Assembly: GCA_913057905.1 (NCBI GenBank)
Contig: CAJXPB010000002.1
Location: 186,001-250,000 of the forward strand
DNA from: an uncultured Pseudomonadota bacterium
GTDB lineage: Bacteria > Myxococcota_A > Bradymonadia > Bradymonadales > Bradymonadaceae
Direction of reading: 5' to 3'
DNA length: 64,000 nucleotides
Below are positions 62,001 through 64,000 of this stretch, in pieces. Numbering within the stretch: the first letter of the stretch is position 1; each line of letters begins with the position of its first letter. Under the pieces are notes generated by a model, which had not been told where the DNA came from, did not search any database, and saw only the letters and a program-made list of their open reading frames with translations. The translations under genes were made by a program, and so were the position numbers.

Positions 62001-62416
62001 CCGACCGCCAGATTCAGGGCGTCGAAGTCAGCACCGGCGGCGACCTCTTCGTCAGTCACAACGAGTCGTACTACGTGACTCGCAACGGGAACGCCTCGTC
62101 GACCAAGGACGGGACGTACCTGACGATCCTCGACGGGCAGTCCAAGCTGAACAAACTCAGCGAGGTTCGGCTCGCCGACTGGGCCACCTTGCAGGCGGCC
62201 ACCCCGAACGACCGTGCGCTCTTCTCGGTACCCGGCGGGCTACTGGTCGTCGATGCCACCCAGCCGGCCTCTCCGAGTCCGCAGGCGTTCTTCCCGACGC
62301 GCACCTGGCCGAGGGATGTCTACGTCGACGGCAACCGGGCCTTCATGGCCGCCGGCTCGTACGGCATCTATGACTTCGATCTGACCGCCAACAACCTGCT
62401 GTTCTTCGGCAACTGA
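59081..62416 (+). CDS. Large secreted beta-propeller lipoprotein
   Basis: A 1111-residue protein with a lipoprotein signal (GLLAGSLGLVGMAC, Cys at 28) and a Ser/Gln/Glu-rich linker. Most of the chain resembles the family of secreted proteins with a C-terminal beta-propeller (distant WD40-like). Repeated blades have the form RGLQVIDVSDPTNPTIIGRA, VVAVIDISDPTNPKVTNRTR and KVSVIDISDPKGTMV. Residues ~695-840 form a Tyr/Cys-rich insert (YYYYDSS, CNNSGSQSC, RYCRWTV). GGAGG lies before the ATG. Metal binding or adhesion is possible, but no function is shown. A strong terminator follows. Confidence 0.85.
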   Translation: MLDTSNTLVRSFIVGLLAGSLGLVGMACGDSGQDGDLPPIQESDPQPTPEEGENTFASAAAQNGEQTQENGFAGNAEADGRNDAGSAAPGGKQRTVEEGDIYQVVDHSDQILNLNRYRGLQVIDVSDPTNPTIIGRARIHGEPVEMYQVGDQVYALLNSWRGYYVTQETAILPDTYEGGVVAVIDISDPTNPKVTNRTRVPGYIQTSRLTRGGGDEALFAVASEGRYTNGRYQGETYVRSFAVSGQGALTSKTKLDLGGDVQDINAMNERLLVARRHISNKNGSQHVTSKVSVIDISDPKGTMVEGDSVEVEGQIQDKHNLHYHDGILRVVSGATWGGTRTNHVQTYDASNIQSLQRLDHKTFGDGERLEATLFMEDQAFFVTYFQVDPFHAFSIGPMGQLEQKSEFVVSGWNDFFVPTHDGDRLVGIGMNDQNGRTMAVSLYDITDLSNPDPMITRKEIDLRWSHSEANQDDRAFTVLENATAVQADDGTVETGMVLLPYAGWDDQSNSYETGVQIFTFSRSTLTRRATMSHGTPVRRTFMSDRSQHETANLSEAELSLFDTSQPDSPTELGRVDLAPNYERFWTFDQYGVRRDSRDRYYYWYVGNNGQQKQDTLEVVPMSENPDTASSIAEISIPAGAQVSRKGDTMLVIDWERTDRQRQVGTQTQQVWNAYIDVWNFSDPSSPTLVRSLTTDRLMPQYSYAYGGGYGNCFDCGSARVDAGYYYYDSSMEAPVASVGNAAVFVNRIPQREKVGTRHVRYTYPAQGRYYYGQCNNSGSQSCTYYTGTRYCRWTVKTDGTRTAQTCNGGIRECTVDSDGTRSCDPVDPDSIRTQSDSYSYEHYDHWVNFELVPMDLTDPNNPTLRSSLKMPTSERDVDFLTSDSKLYITHKQPYDVQGDTRPYVRYYYKTVDFSDPSNPQTGTSINIPGRLLAVDGQDILTRDFLWGSEIVESSINLLRVYGNTAYLRGTHRFTDRQIQGVEVSTGGDLFVSHNESYYVTRNGNASSTKDGTYLTILDGQSKLNKLSEVRLADWATLQAATPNDRALFSVPGGLLVVDATQPASPSPQAFFPTRTWPRDVYVDGNRAFMAAGSYGIYDFDLTANNLLFFGN

Positions 62417-62444
62417 CCGAATCGACGGTCACCGCGGACACACA

Positions 62445-62480
62445 AAAACGCCCGGCCAACACGAGTTGGCCGGGCGTTTT
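62445..62480. terminator. Bidirectional rho-independent terminator
   Basis: A perfect 16-bp stem, AAAACGCCCGGCCAAC (62445-62460) and its complement GTTGGCCGGGCGTTTT (62465-62480), around ACGA. It separates the beta-propeller gene and the convergent CADD-like gene. Confidence 0.92.
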
Positions 62481-62511
62481 GTGTTGCGTCTGGCAGAGCC
62501 GTCAGGAGCCG

Positions 62512-63069
62512 TCAGACGAAATTGTCGAGGCTGTTGTAGACAAGCTCAGCGCCCTTCTGAAAGCCGCGCTCGAAGGCCTCGGTGTCGGCCCAAGTCTGGC
62601 GCACCTTCTTGCCGAACAGGATGTGGTCTTCCTCTTCTTCGGCGTGCTCGTCGAAGAAGCCCAGGTGCTCGGCGTCGACGCCGTAGTGGTTCAGCAGCCC
62701 ATCTTTCTTGGTCTCGGCGACCTCGGGCTGTTGGACCTCGTAGGCGTGCAAAGCGCCGGCGAGTTCCGAGGCGTTCATCGAGTCGAGCCCTTCGAACAGC
62801 GCGGTCATCTGTGGGGCGTCGTCGGCCTGGGGCATCTGGCGGCGCCACTGGGCCCACAGTTCGACGTGCTCGGTCTCTTCAGCGACGATCTCGTCGCCGG
62901 TCTCGTCGTCGATGTCGAGGCCCTCGAGGACGCGATCCCACAGTTCGGGGACCTTCTCCATAAAGACCTGATACGAGGCAGCGTATTCGGCCAATTGCTC
63001 ACGGGTGATCTCCCCGCGGTTCCAGGCCTGATAAAACGGGTGGTCGAGAAGGCGACACGACAGTTCCAT
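62512..63069 (-). CDS. CADD/PqqC-like haem-oxygenase-fold protein
   Basis: A 185-residue all-helical protein of the TENA/PqqC superfamily, closest in pattern to CADD, the Chlamydia-type iron protein tied to p-aminobenzoate supply for folate. HPFYQAWNRGEITREQLAEY (~10-29) and AYEVQQPEVAETKKDGLLNH (~118-137, with a likely metal-site Glu) are characteristic. HAEEEEDH (~148-155) supplies another possible metal ligand. GAGGAG precedes the ATG. Other members are iron-containing redox enzymes, so the function remains tentative. Next to, but separated by a terminator from, atpC. Confidence 0.75.
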   Translation of the reverse strand: MELSCRLLDHPFYQAWNRGEITREQLAEYAASYQVFMEKVPELWDRVLEGLDIDDETGDEIVAEETEHVELWAQWRRQMPQADDAPQMTALFEGLDSMNASELAGALHAYEVQQPEVAETKKDGLLNHYGVDAEHLGFFDEHAEEEEDHILFGKKVRQTWADTEAFERGFQKGAELVYNSLDNFV

Positions 63070-63242
63070 GGTTTCTCCTCAGACTTGCGCGTTGAAGCAG
63101 TCGGAACAATCCCGACCGCGTGATCGTTGTCCACATGCGTTCAGTGCGGGCAAACGCTGACAACGTTTTACCGATCTGTCAACCGGATCGCTCCCGCCTG
63201 ATGTCGTCTGGTGAGCTGGCGCTGGTGACATGGCTAAAGACA

Positions 63243-63270
63243 GAAAGGGCGGCCTTGCGGCCGCCCTTTC
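63243..63270 (-). terminator. Rho-independent terminator of the ATP synthase operon
   Basis: GAAAGGGCGGCC (63243-63254) and GGCCGCCCTTTC (63259-63270) form a perfect 12-bp stem with a TTGC loop. On the minus strand it ends in TTTCTGTCTTT. It lies 29 bp after the atpC stop. Confidence 0.88.
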
Positions 63271-63299
63271 CAAACCATCACCACTTACACAACAGCCAT

Positions 63300-63734
63300 T
63301 TATTCGTCATCATCCAGCTCACCAGACAACATCAAACGCATTCTCGCCTTTCGAAGCGATTCCCGATATTTCTCCAGAAGTTCCTGTTCCGGCTCCTCCT
63401 GCTGACGCAGCCGTTTCATCTCTCGTTCGGCATCCTTGAACTCCGCGCGAGCCTTCTGAATGTCGATATTGTCGACACCTTCGCACTCTTCGGCAAGGAT
63501 ACGAACGCGGTCGGACAACACCTCGGCAAATCCGCGCACGAGGAAGTAATTGGCCTCGTCGCCTTGATTTTTGACGATCATCTCGCCGATGCCAAGGGAT
63601 GTCAGCAGAGGCATGTGACCGGGCAGTACGCCGATCTGGCCCTCTTCGCCCGGCAGGACGACTTCGTCGACGTCCATGGCGAGGACCGCCTCCTCCGGGG
63701 TAACCACTTCGAGATGGATTCTTCCAGCTTCCAT
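63300..63734 (-). CDS. atpC: ATP synthase epsilon subunit
   Basis: A 144-residue F1 epsilon subunit, coupling rotor and catalytic head. The N-terminal beta domain shows IHLEVVTPEEAVLAMDVDEV and VLPGEEGQIGVLPGHMPLLT. The C-terminal helical hairpin has IDIQKARAEFKDAEREMKRL. Typical length. It follows atpD by 79 bp, and a strong terminator shows it is the last gene of the operon. AGGAA precedes the ATG. Confidence 0.95.
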   Translation of the reverse strand: MEAGRIHLEVVTPEEAVLAMDVDEVVLPGEEGQIGVLPGHMPLLTSLGIGEMIVKNQGDEANYFLVRGFAEVLSDRVRILAEECEGVDNIDIQKARAEFKDAEREMKRLRQQEEPEQELLEKYRESLRKARMRLMLSGELDDDE

Positions 63735-63813
63735 AGTGTGTTCCTAGCATGCTCGTCGGCGCGGCGAAAGAATTGATCGCCGCGCCGACAGCGATTCGAT
63801 CGAACGGGCTGGC

Positions 63814-64000
<187 letters not shown>

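Overview
The window is about 64 kb of high-GC, gene-dense chromosomal DNA from a bacterium. Strongly acidic proteins, many lipoproteins, PEGA and TPR proteins, a Hanks-type kinase, a GatCAB amidotransferase, tryptophan dioxygenase and squalene/phytoene and polyprenyl synthases together suggest a deltaproteobacterial/myxobacterial-type lineage, perhaps a halotolerant one such as Bradymonadales. This is inference from gene content, since no 16S rRNA is present. No phage, insertion sequence or CRISPR array was recognised.

Layout. 0.2-6.1 kb: a VOC dioxygenase-like gene, an RND/MMPL exporter, a secreted protein and thymidylate kinase. 6.2-9.1 kb: PrmC, an unusual HhH/zinc-ribbon/methyltransferase fusion and a MerR-HTH/receiver-like regulator behind a clear sigma70 promoter. 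9.1-14.4 kb: a phospholipid operon (pssA, acyltransferase, SDR epimerase), a FemAB/GNAT-like protein and a TPR protein. 14.6-18.8 kb: polyprenyl synthase, tryptophan 2,3-dioxygenase, a barrel protein with TSP3-like repeats and a ChaN-like lipoprotein. 19.2-29.2 kb: rpoZ, envelope proteins, DoxX, a CCA/poly(A) nucleotidyltransferase and a run of three lipoproteins.

29.2-33.7 kb holds the classic translation locus on the minus strand: tRNA-Thr, Tyr, Gly, Thr, Trp, then secE, nusG, rplK, rplA, an L10-type leader with terminator, rplJ and rplL. It lacks tuf and rpmG between the tRNAs, and rpoBC after rplL. 33.7-38 kb: proS, pyrF, rlmB and a lipoprotein. 38.5-43.5 kb: a Ser/Thr kinase co-transcribed with a two-ATPase, two-permease ABC system. 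43.5-51.4 kb: a long minus-strand run, gatC-gatA-gatB-mtnA-CoA transferase A/B-RNB ribonuclease. 52.1-58.5 kb: SixA-like phosphatase, an amidase, then a lipid cluster with type III polyketide synthase, FAD oxidoreductase, methyltransferase and squalene/phytoene synthase. 59-64 kb: a 1111-residue beta-propeller lipoprotein, a CADD/PqqC-like protein and the end of the ATP synthase operon (atpD partial, atpC).

The most unusual feature is a family of mosaic, intergenic, hairpin-rich repeats at about 1.1-1.3, 17.7, 18.8-19.2, 38.06-38.46, 51.46-52.02 and 58.54-58.81 kb. They are built from shared modules in varying order, number and orientation. They include terminator-like hairpins, tandem units of 33, 46 and 52-53 bp, and one copy inside the start of a coding region.
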